The position numbers and the translations under genes were made by a program. From Pseudomonas delhiensis (GTDB taxonomy: Bacteria; Pseudomonadota; Gammaproteobacteria; Pseudomonadales; Pseudomonadaceae): a stretch of 64,000 nucleotides of DNA. The notes under the pieces were generated by a model that searched no databases, was not told the DNA's origin, and saw only the letters and a program-made list of their open reading frames with translations. Shown piece after piece: positions 11,436 through 20,280 of the stretch. Location: assembly GCF_900187975.1 (NCBI RefSeq), contig NZ_FZPC01000030.1, positions 1-64,000 on the forward strand, given 5' to 3'. Position 1 is the stretch's first letter. Every line of letters begins with the position of its first letter.

Positions 11436-11457
11436 AAGCCCCGCCCTGCGGGGCTTT
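11436..11457 (+). terminator. Rho-independent terminator after the permease
   Basis: AAGCCCCGC-CCT-GCGGGGCTT is a 9-bp perfect stem with a 3-base loop followed by TT, starting 17 bases after the permease stop. It ends the permease transcript and insulates the following CoA-enzyme genes. Confidence 0.85.
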
Positions 11458-11465
11458 TGATTTTC

Positions 11466-11514
11466 TGTAGGAGCGGGCCCTGCCCGCGATTCGCGCGCAG
11501 GGCGCGCTCCTACA
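11466..11514. repeat. REP-like hairpin (GGGCCCTGCCCGCGA type)
   Basis: GTAGGAGCGGGCCCTGCCCGC opens, and GCGCGCTCCTAC closes, a near-perfect hairpin directly behind the permease terminator. The remaining 208 bases before the next gene contain its promoter region. Confidence 0.75.
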
Positions 11515-11648
11515 AAAGCCAGCCGTACCGGCATTTGTTCGAAGTTGTAACAGACTCTCCCGCCACACCCCTCCTGAACCCCACAGCCCCGCACCACGCG
11601 GCCTTCCCGCCATCCGGCGGGGCGTTACAAGCCACCCATTCGGGTGCA

Positions 11649-11678
11649 TTGCCGTCTTGTTGAACACTTGTTTAGTAT
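11649..11678 (+). promoter_or_regulatory. Promoter with 11-bp direct repeat, upstream of the CoA-enzyme genes
   Basis: TTGCCG (11649) and TAGTAT (11673) form a sigma70-like pair with an 18-base spacer, 45 bases before the hydratase start. Within the spacer CTTGTT occurs twice, at 11656 and 11667, exactly 11 bases apart. That is the spacing expected for two subunits of a bound regulator. A TTACA at 11625 resembles the repeats upstream of the permease. Confidence 0.4.
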
Positions 11679-11722
11679 GGTGGCCAACACCGCCCTCATG
11701 CGACAACAACAACGAGGCCAGC

Positions 11723-12511
11723 ATGACTCACGCATCCCCGCTCAGCCGGGTCCAGGACGGCATCGCCTGGATCACCCTGCACCGTCCCGAACAGCGCAAC
11801 GCGCTGGACATCCCGACGCTGAAGAACCTGCACGCCCTGCTCGACGCCTTCGAGGCCGACCCGGCCGTGCGCGTCATCGTGCTGACCGGCGGGGGCCGCA
11901 GCTTCTGCGCCGGCGCCGACCTCGCCGAATGGGCCGAGGCCGAGGCCCGCGGCGAACTGGAAACCTACGGCTGGACCGAGACCGCCCACGCCCTGATGCG
12001 CCGCCTGCACGGCCTGGACAAGCCGACCATCGCCGCCGTCAACGGCACCGCCGTCGGTGCCGGGATGGACCTGACGCTGTGCTGCGACTTCCGCGTCGCC
12101 GGCGCCAGTGCGCGCTTCAAGGCCGGCTACACCGGCATGGCCTACTGCCCGGACGCCGGCGCCAGCTGGCACCTGCCGCGGCTGATCGGCGGCGAGGCGG
12201 CCAAGCGCCTGCTGTTCCTCGATGAGTTGTGGAACGCCGAACGCGCCCTGGCCGCCGGCCTGGTCGGCGAAGTGGTCGCCGACGAGCGACTGCTGGCCAG
12301 CGTCGGCGAGTTCGCCGCGCGCCTGGCCGCCGGCCCGACCTTCGCCTTCGCCCAGACCAAGCGCCTGATCCGCGACGGCGCCAACCGCACCCTGGCCCAG
12401 CAACTGGAAGCCGAGCAGGCCGCCGGGCTGCTCTGCGGGCGCAGCGAGGATGCCGCCGAGGCCCTGCGCGCCGTGGCCGAGAAACGTTCCCCCCACTTCC
12501 AAGGCCGTTGA
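11723..12511 (+). CDS. Enoyl-CoA hydratase/isomerase family protein
   Basis: The 262-residue crotonase-fold protein has the oxyanion-hole segment GGGRSFCAGADLAEW (about residues 56-70) and the second block AVNGTAVGAGMDL (about 97-109). The usual region of the catalytic acids reads PDAGASWHLPRLIGG. The start at MTHASPL gives family length and removes a non-homologous extension. It is the first gene of a run with an acyl-CoA dehydrogenase 16 bases downstream and an ADP-forming CoA ligase beyond, so it belongs to a CoA-dependent acid degradation route. The specific substrate is unknown; guanidinobutyrate is a hypothesis from context. Confidence 0.85.
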   Translation: MTHASPLSRVQDGIAWITLHRPEQRNALDIPTLKNLHALLDAFEADPAVRVIVLTGGGRSFCAGADLAEWAEAEARGELETYGWTETAHALMRRLHGLDKPTIAAVNGTAVGAGMDLTLCCDFRVAGASARFKAGYTGMAYCPDAGASWHLPRLIGGEAAKRLLFLDELWNAERALAAGLVGEVVADERLLASVGEFAARLAAGPTFAFAQTKRLIRDGANRTLAQQLEAEQAAGLLCGRSEDAAEALRAVAEKRSPHFQGR

Positions 12512-12527
12512 GCGGCGAGGTGATTCC

Positions 12528-13688
12528 ATGGATTTCAAGCTGACCCAGGAACAGGAAATGCTCGTCGAGGCGGTCAAGGCCTTCGTCGAGAAGGAACTGC
12601 TGCCCCACGAGGAAGAAGTCGACCGCGCCGACGCCGTGTCCCCGGAGCTGGCCGCGCAGATCCGCGGCAAGGCCATCGCCGCCGGCTTCTACGCCTTCAA
12701 CATGCCCGAGGAAGTCGGCGGCGGCGGCCTCGACTACCTGTCCCAGGCGCTGGTGGAGCGCGAGCTGTCCAAGGTCTCCTGGGCGCTGCACGTGTTCGTC
12801 GCGCGGCCCTCGAAGATCCTCATGGCCTGCAAGGGCCAGCAGGTGCAGGACTACCTGCTGCCCTGCGTGAACGGCGAGAAGATCGACTGCTTCGCCCTCA
12901 CCGAGCCGGGCGCCGGCTCCGACGCCAACTCGATCAAGACCCGCGCCGTGCGCGAGGGCGACGACTTCGTCATCAACGGCGCCAAGCACTTCATCAGCCA
13001 CGCCGGGCACGCCGACTTCGCCATCGTCTTCGCCGTCACCGACACCTACGAGCACAACGGCAGGAAGCGCAACGCCGTGACCGCCTTCCTGGTCGACAAG
13101 GGCACCCCGGGCATGACCGTGCGCCGCGGCCCGCGCTGCGTCAGCAACAAGGGCTACCACACCTACGAGATCTTCTTCGACGACTGCCGCGTGCCGGCCG
13201 CCCAGGTCCTCGGCGAAGTGGGCAAGGGCTGGGAAGTGGCCAACGCCTGGCTCACCGCCGGCCGCGTGATGGTCGCCGCCAACTGCGTCGGCCAGGCCCA
13301 GCGCGCCATGGACCTGGCCCTGCAATGGTCGGCCGACCGCAAGCAGTTCGGCCAGGCCATCGGCAGCTACCAGGGCATTTCCTTCAAGCTGGCCGACATG
13401 GCCACGCAGATCCGCGCCGCCGAGCTGATGACCCTGCACACCGCGTGGAAGATGGACCAGGGCAGCATGACCGACGGCGAGGCCGGCATGGCCAAGCTGT
13501 TCGCCAGCGAAGTGCTGGGCAAGGTCGCCGACGAGACCGTGCAGATCTTCGGCGGCATGGGCCTGATGGACGAGGGCCCGGTGGAACGCATCTGGCGCAA
13601 CGCGCGCATCGAGCGCATCTGGGAAGGCACCTCGGAAATCCAGCGCCACATCATCTCCCGCGAACTGCTGCGGCCGCTGCTGCGCTGA
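12528..13688 (+). CDS. Acyl-CoA dehydrogenase (CaiA-like)
   Basis: The 386-residue flavoprotein has FAD-binding blocks CFALTEPGAGSD and HFISHAG and the C-terminal catalytic region IWEGTSEIQRHIISREL. The length and the opening MDFKLTQEQEML resemble crotonobetainyl-CoA reductase/short-chain acyl-CoA dehydrogenases. The family introduces or reduces the alpha-beta double bond of an acyl-CoA and passes electrons to ETF. It sits between an enoyl-CoA hydratase and a CoA ligase, consistent with activation, dehydrogenation and hydration of a short acid. The preceding GCGAGGTGATTCC contains its ribosome site. Confidence 0.87.
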   Translation: MDFKLTQEQEMLVEAVKAFVEKELLPHEEEVDRADAVSPELAAQIRGKAIAAGFYAFNMPEEVGGGGLDYLSQALVERELSKVSWALHVFVARPSKILMACKGQQVQDYLLPCVNGEKIDCFALTEPGAGSDANSIKTRAVREGDDFVINGAKHFISHAGHADFAIVFAVTDTYEHNGRKRNAVTAFLVDKGTPGMTVRRGPRCVSNKGYHTYEIFFDDCRVPAAQVLGEVGKGWEVANAWLTAGRVMVAANCVGQAQRAMDLALQWSADRKQFGQAIGSYQGISFKLADMATQIRAAELMTLHTAWKMDQGSMTDGEAGMAKLFASEVLGKVADETVQIFGGMGLMDEGPVERIWRNARIERIWEGTSEIQRHIISRELLRPLLR

Positions 13689-13699
13689 TCGGTGATCCC

Positions 13700-15793
13700 A
13701 TGAGCCAACGTGACAATCTCAAGCGCCTGCTGGCCCCGCGCCACCTGGCCTTCATCGGCGGCCGCAGCATGGCCCGCGCGCTCAAGCGCTGCGCCGAGGG
13801 CGGCTTCGCCGGGCCGATGTGGCTGGTCAACCCGCAATACGACCAGCTCGAAGGCGTGCCCTGCGTGCGCAGCATTGCCGAACTGCCCGAAGGCCCCGAC
13901 GCGGTCTTCGTCGCCACCAACCGCGACCTGACCCTGCAGGCCGTCGCCGAACTGGCCGCCAAGGGCGCCGGCGGCGCCATCTGCTACGCCTCCGGCTTCG
14001 CCGAGACCGGCGCCGAAGGCCAGGCCCTGCAGCAGCGCCTGCTCGCCGCCGCCGGCGACATGGCCCTGCTCGGGCCGAACTGCTACGGCCTGCTCGACTA
14101 CCTGCACGGCGCGGCCCTGTGGCCGGTGGCCCATGGCGGGCACATCGTCGAGAAGGGCGTGGCGGTGCTGACCCAGAGCGGCAACTTCGCCTACAACCTG
14201 TCGATGAGCGACCGCTCGCTGCCCGTCGCCTACATGGCCTCGGTGGGCAACCAGGCGCAGCTGGGCGTGGCCGAGCTGATGGACGTGCTGCTGGACGAGC
14301 CGCGCGTGACCGCCATCGGCCTGCACCTGGAGGGCCTGAAGAACGTTCCCGGCTTCGCCCGCGCCGCCTGCAAGGCGCTGCAGAAAGGCATCCCGGTGAT
14401 CGCCCTGAAGACCGGCGTGTCGCAGATAGGCGCGGAACTGGCGCTCAGCCACACCAGCTCGCTGGCCGGCTCCGACGCGCTGTACGACGCACTCTTCGAC
14501 CGCCTCGGGGTGATCCGCGTGAGCGGCCCGGTGAGCTTCATCGAAACCCTCAAGGCCGCCGCCTGCGGCAACCTGCCGGCCGGCCCGAGCCTGGCCGCGC
14601 TGGCCTGCTCCGGCGGCGACGCCGGGCTGATCGCCGACTACGCCGAGCGCAACGGCCTGCCGTTGCCCAAGCTGGTCGAGGCGCAGCGCGCCGAGCTGGC
14701 CCAGGTGCTGCCGGACTACGCCAACATCGCCAACCCGCTGGACTTCACCACCGCCATCTGGGGCGACGGCCCGGCGCTGGAGAAGATGCTCGACAGCGCC
14801 CTGCGCACGCCCGCCGACGCCGCGCTGCTGGTGCTCGACTACCCCGGCGAGGAAACCGGCGAGCGCCCGCAGTGCGACCTGCTGCTGGAGCTGTACTGCG
14901 CCGCGCTGAAGCGCCACGGCAAGGTCGGCTTCATCGCCTCGGCGCTGCCCGAACTGCTGCCGGCCCATGCCCGCGAACTGCTGCACGGCCACGGCGTGGC
15001 GGCGCTGCAGGGCGTGGAGGACGGCCTGGCCGCCTGGGGCCGCATCGCCCACTACCGCCAGCGCCGCGACGCGCTGCTGGCCCGTGGTGAAGCGGCGCTG
15101 GTGCCGCTGTGCCCGCAGGCCATCGAAGACGAGGGCCGGCTGCTGGACGAATGGGCTTCCAAGCAGGCGCTCAAGCCCTTCGGCCTGCCGCTGCCGGCGG
15201 CCGTGCTCAGCACCCCCGGGCAGGCCCGCGAGGCCGCCGCCGACCTGGGCTACCCGCTGGTGCTCAAGGCGGTCAGCGCCGAGCTGCCGCACAAGACCGA
15301 GGCCGGCGGCGTGGCGCTCAACCTGCGCAACGAGGCGGCCCTGGAGGCGGCGCTGTTCGACATGCGCGAGAGCCTGGCCAGGCACGCGCCCCAGGTGAAG
15401 TTCGAGCAGGTGCTGCTGGAGCGCATGGCCAGCCCGCCGCTGGCCGAGCTGATCGTCGGCATCAAGCGCGAGGTCGGCTTCGGCCTGGCCCTGGTGCTCG
15501 GCGCCGGCGGCATCCTCGTCGAGCTGCTCAAGGACAGCCGCAGCCTGCTGCTGCCGACCACCGACGCGGCCATCCGCGACGCCCTCCTGGGCCTGCGCAG
15601 CGCGCCGCTGCTCAGCGGCTTCCGCGGCCGCCCGGCGGTGGACATGGACAAGCTGGTGGACGCCATCCGCGCGGTGGCCGACTACGCCTGCGAGCACGCC
15701 GACAGCCTGCTGGAGCTGGACGTGAACCCGCTGCTGGTGAACGCCGAAGGCGCCGTGGCGGTGGATGCGCTGGTGCGGCTGGGCGACGGCTGA
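13700..15793 (+). CDS. Acetate-CoA ligase family protein (ADP-forming type)
   Basis: The 697-residue fusion has an N-terminal CoA-binding domain (residues 8-130). Two succinyl-CoA-ligase-like segments follow, with the phospho-histidine region ALSHTSSLAGSD near residue 255. The C-terminal part, from about residue 480, is ATP-grasp (PLVLKAVSAELPHKTEAGG). Such proteins form an acyl-CoA from acid, CoA and ATP. It starts 11 bases after the acyl-CoA dehydrogenase stop and is almost certainly co-transcribed with it. It probably activates the acid that the two upstream enzymes process. Pimeloyl-, feruloyl- or other short-acid ligases are alternatives by homology. Confidence 0.85.
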   Translation: MSQRDNLKRLLAPRHLAFIGGRSMARALKRCAEGGFAGPMWLVNPQYDQLEGVPCVRSIAELPEGPDAVFVATNRDLTLQAVAELAAKGAGGAICYASGFAETGAEGQALQQRLLAAAGDMALLGPNCYGLLDYLHGAALWPVAHGGHIVEKGVAVLTQSGNFAYNLSMSDRSLPVAYMASVGNQAQLGVAELMDVLLDEPRVTAIGLHLEGLKNVPGFARAACKALQKGIPVIALKTGVSQIGAELALSHTSSLAGSDALYDALFDRLGVIRVSGPVSFIETLKAAACGNLPAGPSLAALACSGGDAGLIADYAERNGLPLPKLVEAQRAELAQVLPDYANIANPLDFTTAIWGDGPALEKMLDSALRTPADAALLVLDYPGEETGERPQCDLLLELYCAALKRHGKVGFIASALPELLPAHARELLHGHGVAALQGVEDGLAAWGRIAHYRQRRDALLARGEAALVPLCPQAIEDEGRLLDEWASKQALKPFGLPLPAAVLSTPGQAREAAADLGYPLVLKAVSAELPHKTEAGGVALNLRNEAALEAALFDMRESLARHAPQVKFEQVLLERMASPPLAELIVGIKREVGFGLALVLGAGGILVELLKDSRSLLLPTTDAAIRDALLGLRSAPLLSGFRGRPAVDMDKLVDAIRAVADYACEHADSLLELDVNPLLVNAEGAVAVDALVRLGDG

Positions 15794-15805
15794 GGACCTG
15801 AAGGG

Positions 15806-15932
15806 GAACACGAACGCTCCCCTCTCCCTTCAGGGAGAGGGGCTGGGGGAGAGGGTGGTGGGCCGGTGCTGCGATGGCACCGGCAAGAGCCCCTCTCCCC
15901 AGCCCTCTCCCGCAAGCGGGAGAGGGGGCAAA
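15806..15932. repeat. Facing CTCTCCC repeats between CoA ligase and aruI
   Basis: The left element (15806-15858) opens GAACACGAACGCTCCCCTC and contains GGGAGAGGGGCTGGGG. The right element (15891-15932) is its inverted relative, CCCTCTCCCCAGCCCTCTCC then CGCAAGCGGGAGAGGG. The same two element types occur in the reverse order at 20281-20430, so the aruI-aruH-aldehyde dehydrogenase unit is bracketed by them. They occupy most of the 204-base gap. Confidence 0.8.
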
Positions 15933-15997
15933 GCATTCCGGCGCCCGCCGCGAGTTCGGCGTCCGTCCCGGAACAACGAGTTGCGAGGAGACACCCC

Positions 15998-17608
15998 ATG
16001 CAAGAACAGAAGACCCTCACCGGCGGCCAGGCCCTGGTCCGCCTGCTGGCCAACTACGGCGTCGACACCGTGTTCGGCATCCCCGGCGTGCACACCCTGG
16101 AGCTCTACCGCGGCCTGCCCGGCAGCGGCATCCGCCACGTGCTGACCCGCCACGAGCAGGGCGCCGGCTTCATGGCCGACGGCTACGCGCGGGTCAGCGG
16201 CAAGCCCGGCGTGGCCTTCATCATCACCGGCCCGGGGGTGACCAACGCCGCCACCGCCATCGGCCAGGCCTACGCCGACTCCATCCCGTTGCTGGTGATC
16301 TCCAGCGTCAACCACACCGCCAGCCTGGGCAAGGGCTGGGGCTGCCTGCACGAGACCCAGGACCAGCGCGCCATGACCGCGCCGATCACCGCGTTCTCGG
16401 CCGTGGCCCTGACCCCGGAAGACCTGCCCGAGCTGATCGCCCGCGCCTACGCCGTGTTCGACAGCGAGCGCCCGCGCCCGGTGCACATCTCGGTGCCGCT
16501 GGACGTGCTGGCTGCGCCCATCGCCCGTGACTGGACCGGCGAGGTGGTGCGCCGCGCCGGCCGCGGCCAGCCCTGCGCCGACGCGTTGCGCCAGGCTGTG
16601 GATAAACTCGCGGCCGCCAAGCGGCCGATGATCATCGCCGGCGGCGGCGCGCTGCATGCCGCGCAGGCCCTGGCCGCGCTCAGCGAACGCCTGGCCGCGC
16701 CGCTGTTCACCAGCGTCGCCGGCAAGGGCCTGCTGGCCCCGGAAGCCCCGCTGGCGGCCGGCGCCACCCTGTGCACCCAGGCCGGCTGGGACATGATCGC
16801 CGAGGCCGACCTGGTGCTGGCCATCGGCACCGAAATGGCCGACACCGACTACTGGCGCGAGCGCCTGCCGCTGAGCGGCGAGGTGATCCGCGTCGACGTC
16901 GACTCGCGCAAGTTCAACGACTTCTACCCCAGCGCCGTGGCCCTGCTCGGCGACGCGAAGGCCACCGCCGAGGCGCTGCTGGCCGCGCTGCCGGCTGCCA
17001 GGCGTGACGCCGGCAGTGCCACCGAGCGCGTAGCCCGGCTGCGCCAGCAACTGGGAGCCAGCCACGCGCCGCTGCAGCTTATCCACAAGGCGATCCTCGA
17101 ACGCATCGCCAAGGCGCTGCCGGCCAATGCCTTCATCGCCAGCGACATGACCCAGCTGGCCTACACCGCCAACTACCTGTACCCCAGCCGCGCCCCCCGC
17201 GGCTGGCTGCACCCCACCGGCTACGGCACCCTCGGCTATGGCGTGCCGGCCGGCATCGGTGCCAAGTTCGGCGCGCCGGAGCGCCCCGGCCTGGTGCTGG
17301 TGGGCGACGGCGGCTTCCTCTACACCGCCCAGGAGCTGGCCACCGCCACCGAGGAGCTGGACAGCCCGCTGGTGGTGCTGCTGTGGAACAACGATGCCCT
17401 CGGGCAGATCCGCGACGACATGCTCGGCCTGGACATCGAGCCCATCGGCGTGCTGCCGCGCAACCCGGACTTCGCCCTGCTCGGCCGCGCCTACGGCTGC
17501 GAAGTGCGCCAGCCGCAGAGCCTGGACGAACTGGAGCGCGACCTGCGCGCCGGCTTCGCCCACCCCGGCGTGACCCTGGTCGAGCTGAAACACGCCTGCG
17601 CCCAGTAG
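15998..17608 (+). CDS. aruI: 2-ketoarginine decarboxylase (AruI), ThDP enzyme
   Basis: This 536-residue protein has the three-domain fold of thiamine-diphosphate decarboxylases. The activating glutamate is E53 in TRHEQGAGFMADGYAR, and the ThDP/Mg motif runs from G436-D437-G438 to N464-N465. In the ATA pathway AruI decarboxylates 5-guanidino-2-oxopentanoate to 4-guanidinobutyraldehyde. The aminotransferase that makes this substrate follows 57 bases later, which is the best evidence against an acetolactate-synthase-like role. GAGGAG precedes the ATG at 15998; the longer frame to 15866 runs through repeats and is not coding. Confidence 0.88.
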   Translation: MQEQKTLTGGQALVRLLANYGVDTVFGIPGVHTLELYRGLPGSGIRHVLTRHEQGAGFMADGYARVSGKPGVAFIITGPGVTNAATAIGQAYADSIPLLVISSVNHTASLGKGWGCLHETQDQRAMTAPITAFSAVALTPEDLPELIARAYAVFDSERPRPVHISVPLDVLAAPIARDWTGEVVRRAGRGQPCADALRQAVDKLAAAKRPMIIAGGGALHAAQALAALSERLAAPLFTSVAGKGLLAPEAPLAAGATLCTQAGWDMIAEADLVLAIGTEMADTDYWRERLPLSGEVIRVDVDSRKFNDFYPSAVALLGDAKATAEALLAALPAARRDAGSATERVARLRQQLGASHAPLQLIHKAILERIAKALPANAFIASDMTQLAYTANYLYPSRAPRGWLHPTGYGTLGYGVPAGIGAKFGAPERPGLVLVGDGGFLYTAQELATATEELDSPLVVLLWNNDALGQIRDDMLGLDIEPIGVLPRNPDFALLGRAYGCEVRQPQSLDELERDLRAGFAHPGVTLVELKHACAQ

Positions 17609-17622
17609 GCTCCGTCGTACCC

Positions 17623-17646
17623 GCCGGGGCCCACGCGGGCCCCGGC
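17623..17646 (+). promoter_or_regulatory. Strong GC hairpin between aruI and aruH
   Basis: GCCGGGGCCC-ACGC-GGGCCCCGGC is a perfect 10-bp stem 15 bases after the aruI stop and 20 bases before the aruH start. There is no T-run, so it is not a classical terminator. It probably protects the aruI mRNA end or sets the aruI:aruH ratio. Confidence 0.6.
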
Positions 17647-17665
17647 GCCTTGAAGGACATTCCCC

Positions 17666-18856
17666 ATGCGCTACTCCAGCCTCACCCAACGCATCGCCGG
17701 CGACGGCGCCGCCGCCTGGGACATCCACTACCGCGCCCTGGCGCGCATGGAACAGGGCGACGACATCCTGCTGCTGTCGGTGGGCGACCCCGACTTCGAC
17801 ACCCCGGCGCCCATCGTGCAGTCGGCCATCGACAGCCTGCTGGCCGGCCACACCCACTATTCCGACGTGCGCGGCAAGCGCAACCTGCGCGAGGCCATCG
17901 CCCGCCGCCACAGCCAGCGCAGCGGCCAGGCGGTGGACGCGGACGCCGTGGTGGTGCTGGCCGGCGCGCAGTGCGCGCTCTACGCCGTGGCCCAGTGCCT
18001 GCTCGACCCGGGCGACGAGGTGATAGTCGCCGAGCCCATGTACGTGACCTACGAGGCGGTGTTCGGCGCCTGCGGGGCCAAGGTGGTGCCGGTGCCCGTG
18101 CGTTCGGAAAACGGCTTCCGCGTGCAGGCCGGGGACGTGGCGGCACTCGTCACCCCGCGCACCCGCGCCATCGCCCTGAACAGCCCGCACAACCCCTCCG
18201 GCGCCGGCCTGCCGCGCGCCACCTGGGAAGCCCTGGCGGCGCTGTGCATCGAGCACGACCTGTGGATGATTTCCGACGAGGTCTACAGCGAGCTGGTGTT
18301 CGACGGCGAGCACATCAGCCCGGCCAGCCTGCCGGGCATGGCCGGGCGCACCGCGACCCTCAACAGCCTGTCCAAGTCCCACGCCATGACCGGCTGGCGG
18401 GTGGGCTGGGTGGTCGGCCCGCGCGAACTCTGCGGCCACCTGGAGAACCTCGCCCTGTGCATGCTCTACGGCTCGCCGGACTTCATCCAGGACGCCGCCT
18501 GCACCGCGCTGGAAGCCCGGCTGCCGGAGCTGGAAGCCATGCGCGAGGCCTACCGCCAGCGCCGCGACCTGGTCCTCGACTGCCTGGCCGGTTGCGTCGG
18601 CCTGCGCGCCCTGCGCCCGGACGGCGGCATGTTCGTGATGGTCGACATCCGCCCCACCGGCCTGTCCGCCCAGGCCTTCGCCGACCTGCTGCTGGACCGC
18701 CACGGCGTCTCGGTGCTGGCCGGCGAGGCCTTCGGCCCCAGCGCCGCCGGGCATATCCGCCTGGGCCTGGTGCTCGGCGCCGAGCCGCTGCGCGAAGCCT
18801 GCCGGCGCATCGCCCTGTGCGCCGCCGAACTGCTGAAGGAGAAACGCCATGCATGA
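17666..18856 (+). CDS. aruH: Arginine:pyruvate transaminase (AruH)
   Basis: This 396-residue class I aminotransferase has the PLP lysine K237 in LNSLSKSHAMTGWRVG, D204 in SDEVY and the N-terminal loop SVGDPDFDTP. AruH transfers the alpha-amino group of arginine to pyruvate, giving 2-ketoarginine and alanine, the first step of the ATA pathway. The upstream aruI and the downstream overlapping aldehyde dehydrogenase supply the next two steps. AAGGA lies 8 bases before the start. Other class I aminotransferases are similar in sequence, so the assignment depends on the aruI partner. Confidence 0.87.
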   Translation: MRYSSLTQRIAGDGAAAWDIHYRALARMEQGDDILLLSVGDPDFDTPAPIVQSAIDSLLAGHTHYSDVRGKRNLREAIARRHSQRSGQAVDADAVVVLAGAQCALYAVAQCLLDPGDEVIVAEPMYVTYEAVFGACGAKVVPVPVRSENGFRVQAGDVAALVTPRTRAIALNSPHNPSGAGLPRATWEALAALCIEHDLWMISDEVYSELVFDGEHISPASLPGMAGRTATLNSLSKSHAMTGWRVGWVVGPRELCGHLENLALCMLYGSPDFIQDAACTALEARLPELEAMREAYRQRRDLVLDCLAGCVGLRALRPDGGMFVMVDIRPTGLSAQAFADLLLDRHGVSVLAGEAFGPSAAGHIRLGLVLGAEPLREACRRIALCAAELLKEKRHA

Positions 18857-20267
18857 CCGCCTGCAGCTCTACATCGACGGCGCCTGGGTGGCGCCGCAAG
18901 GGCAGGGCCTGGCCGAGGTGCAGAACCCGGCCACCGAAGAAACCATCGGCCGCGTGCCGCTGGGTGCCGAAGCCGACGTGAACCGCGCGGTGGAAGCCGC
19001 GCGGCGCGCCTTCCCGGCCTGGTCGCGGACGCCCTCCAGCGTGCGCGCCGGCTACCTGCGCGCCCTGGCCGAACAGCTCAGGGCCCGGGCCGACGAGATG
19101 GCCGCGTTGATCACCGCCGAGCTGGGCATGCCGGTGCAGTGGTGTCGCATGGTCCAGGTCGACGGGCCGATCGAGGGCCTGGAAAGCTACATCCCGCTGG
19201 CCGCGCACATGGACGAGGTGCGCGAGGTCGGCAACTCGCTGGTGGTCAAGGAAGCGGTGGGCGTCTGCGCCTTCATCAACCCCTGGAACTACCCGCTGCA
19301 CCAGTTGATCGGCAAGCTCGCCCCGGCCCTGGCCGCCGGTTGCACGGTGGTGGTCAAGCCCAGCCAGGACACCCCGCTGCACGCCTTCCTGCTGGCCGAG
19401 ATGATCGACGCCATCGGCCTGCCGGCCGGGGTGTTCAACCTGGTCAGCGGCCCCGGCTCCAAGGTCGGCGAGGCGCTGGCGCGGCATCCGCAAGTGGACA
19501 TGGTCTCCTTCACCGGCTCCACCGGCGCCGGCATCAAGGTTTCCGAGGCGGCGGCGCCGACGGTCAAGCGCGTGTGCCTGGAACTGGGCGGCAAGTCGCC
19601 GTTGCTGATCACCGCCGATGCCGACCTGGCCGCCGCCGTGCGCCACGGCGTGCAGGACGTGATGATCAACTCCGGGCAGACCTGCACCGCGCTGACGCGC
19701 ATGCTGCTGCCGGCCAGCCGCTACGCCGAGGCGCTGGAGATCGCCCGCGCCGAGGCCGAGGCGCTGAAGCTGGGCGACCCGCTGGAGGCGGACAGCTTCC
19801 TCGGCCCGATGTGCTCGGCCGGCCAGCGCCGCACGGTGCTGGACTACATCCGCGTCGGCCAGGAGGAGGGCGCGCGCCTGCTCTGCGGTGGCGCGGAGCG
19901 GCCGTTCGGCCTGGAGCGCGGCCACTACGTGCAACCGACGCTGTTCGCCGGTGTGAACAATTCGATGCGCATCGCCCGCGAGGAAATCTTCGGCCCGGTG
20001 CTGTGCCTGATCCCCTATGCCGACGAGGCCGAAGCCCTGGCCATCGCCAACGACTCGCCCTTCGGCCTGTCCAGCGCGGTCTGGGCGGGCGACCGCGAGG
20101 ATGGCCTGCGCCTGGCCCGGCACATGCGCGCCGGCCAATGCTTCGTCAACGGCGGTGCGTTCAACTACCGCGCGCCCTTCGGCGGCTACAAGCAGTCCGG
20201 CAACGGCCGCGAATGGGGCGAGGAAGGCCTGGCCGAGTTCGTCGAGCACAAGGCCATCCAACTCTGA
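18849..20267 (+). CDS. Aldehyde dehydrogenase, probable 4-guanidinobutyraldehyde dehydrogenase
   Basis: This 472-residue NAD(P)-dependent aldehyde dehydrogenase has catalytic C279 in NSGQTCTALTRM, general base E245 in LELGGKSP and N147 in NPWNYPL. Its start overlaps the last eight bases of aruH, so the two are translationally coupled. AruH and AruI together yield 4-guanidinobutyraldehyde, and an enzyme locked to them most likely oxidises it to 4-guanidinobutyrate. In PAO1 I recall this step being served by the distant kauB. Substrate is inferred from the operon; the enzyme class is certain. Confidence 0.85.
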   Translation: MHDRLQLYIDGAWVAPQGQGLAEVQNPATEETIGRVPLGAEADVNRAVEAARRAFPAWSRTPSSVRAGYLRALAEQLRARADEMAALITAELGMPVQWCRMVQVDGPIEGLESYIPLAAHMDEVREVGNSLVVKEAVGVCAFINPWNYPLHQLIGKLAPALAAGCTVVVKPSQDTPLHAFLLAEMIDAIGLPAGVFNLVSGPGSKVGEALARHPQVDMVSFTGSTGAGIKVSEAAAPTVKRVCLELGGKSPLLITADADLAAAVRHGVQDVMINSGQTCTALTRMLLPASRYAEALEIARAEAEALKLGDPLEADSFLGPMCSAGQRRTVLDYIRVGQEEGARLLCGGAERPFGLERGHYVQPTLFAGVNNSMRIAREEIFGPVLCLIPYADEAEALAIANDSPFGLSSAVWAGDREDGLRLARHMRAGQCFVNGGAFNYRAPFGGYKQSGNGREWGEEGLAEFVEHKAIQL

Positions 20268-20280
20268 GCGCCTGAAGAGC

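Noticed and set aside
11723-15793. Carnitine-degradation operon (caiA/caiD-like genes)
   Set aside because: The acyl-CoA dehydrogenase and hydratase resemble these families, but there is no CaiB CoA-transferase or CaiT. The ligase is of the ADP-forming type, and the context is arginine catabolism.
13367-15811. 814-codon minus-strand frame opposite the CoA ligase
   Set aside because: Composition is antisense-like, with no domain motif, while the plus strand carries a full-length conserved ligase.
15830-18850. 1006-codon minus-strand frame opposite aruI and aruH
   Set aside because: It spans two proven genes and a repeat block and has low-complexity antisense composition.
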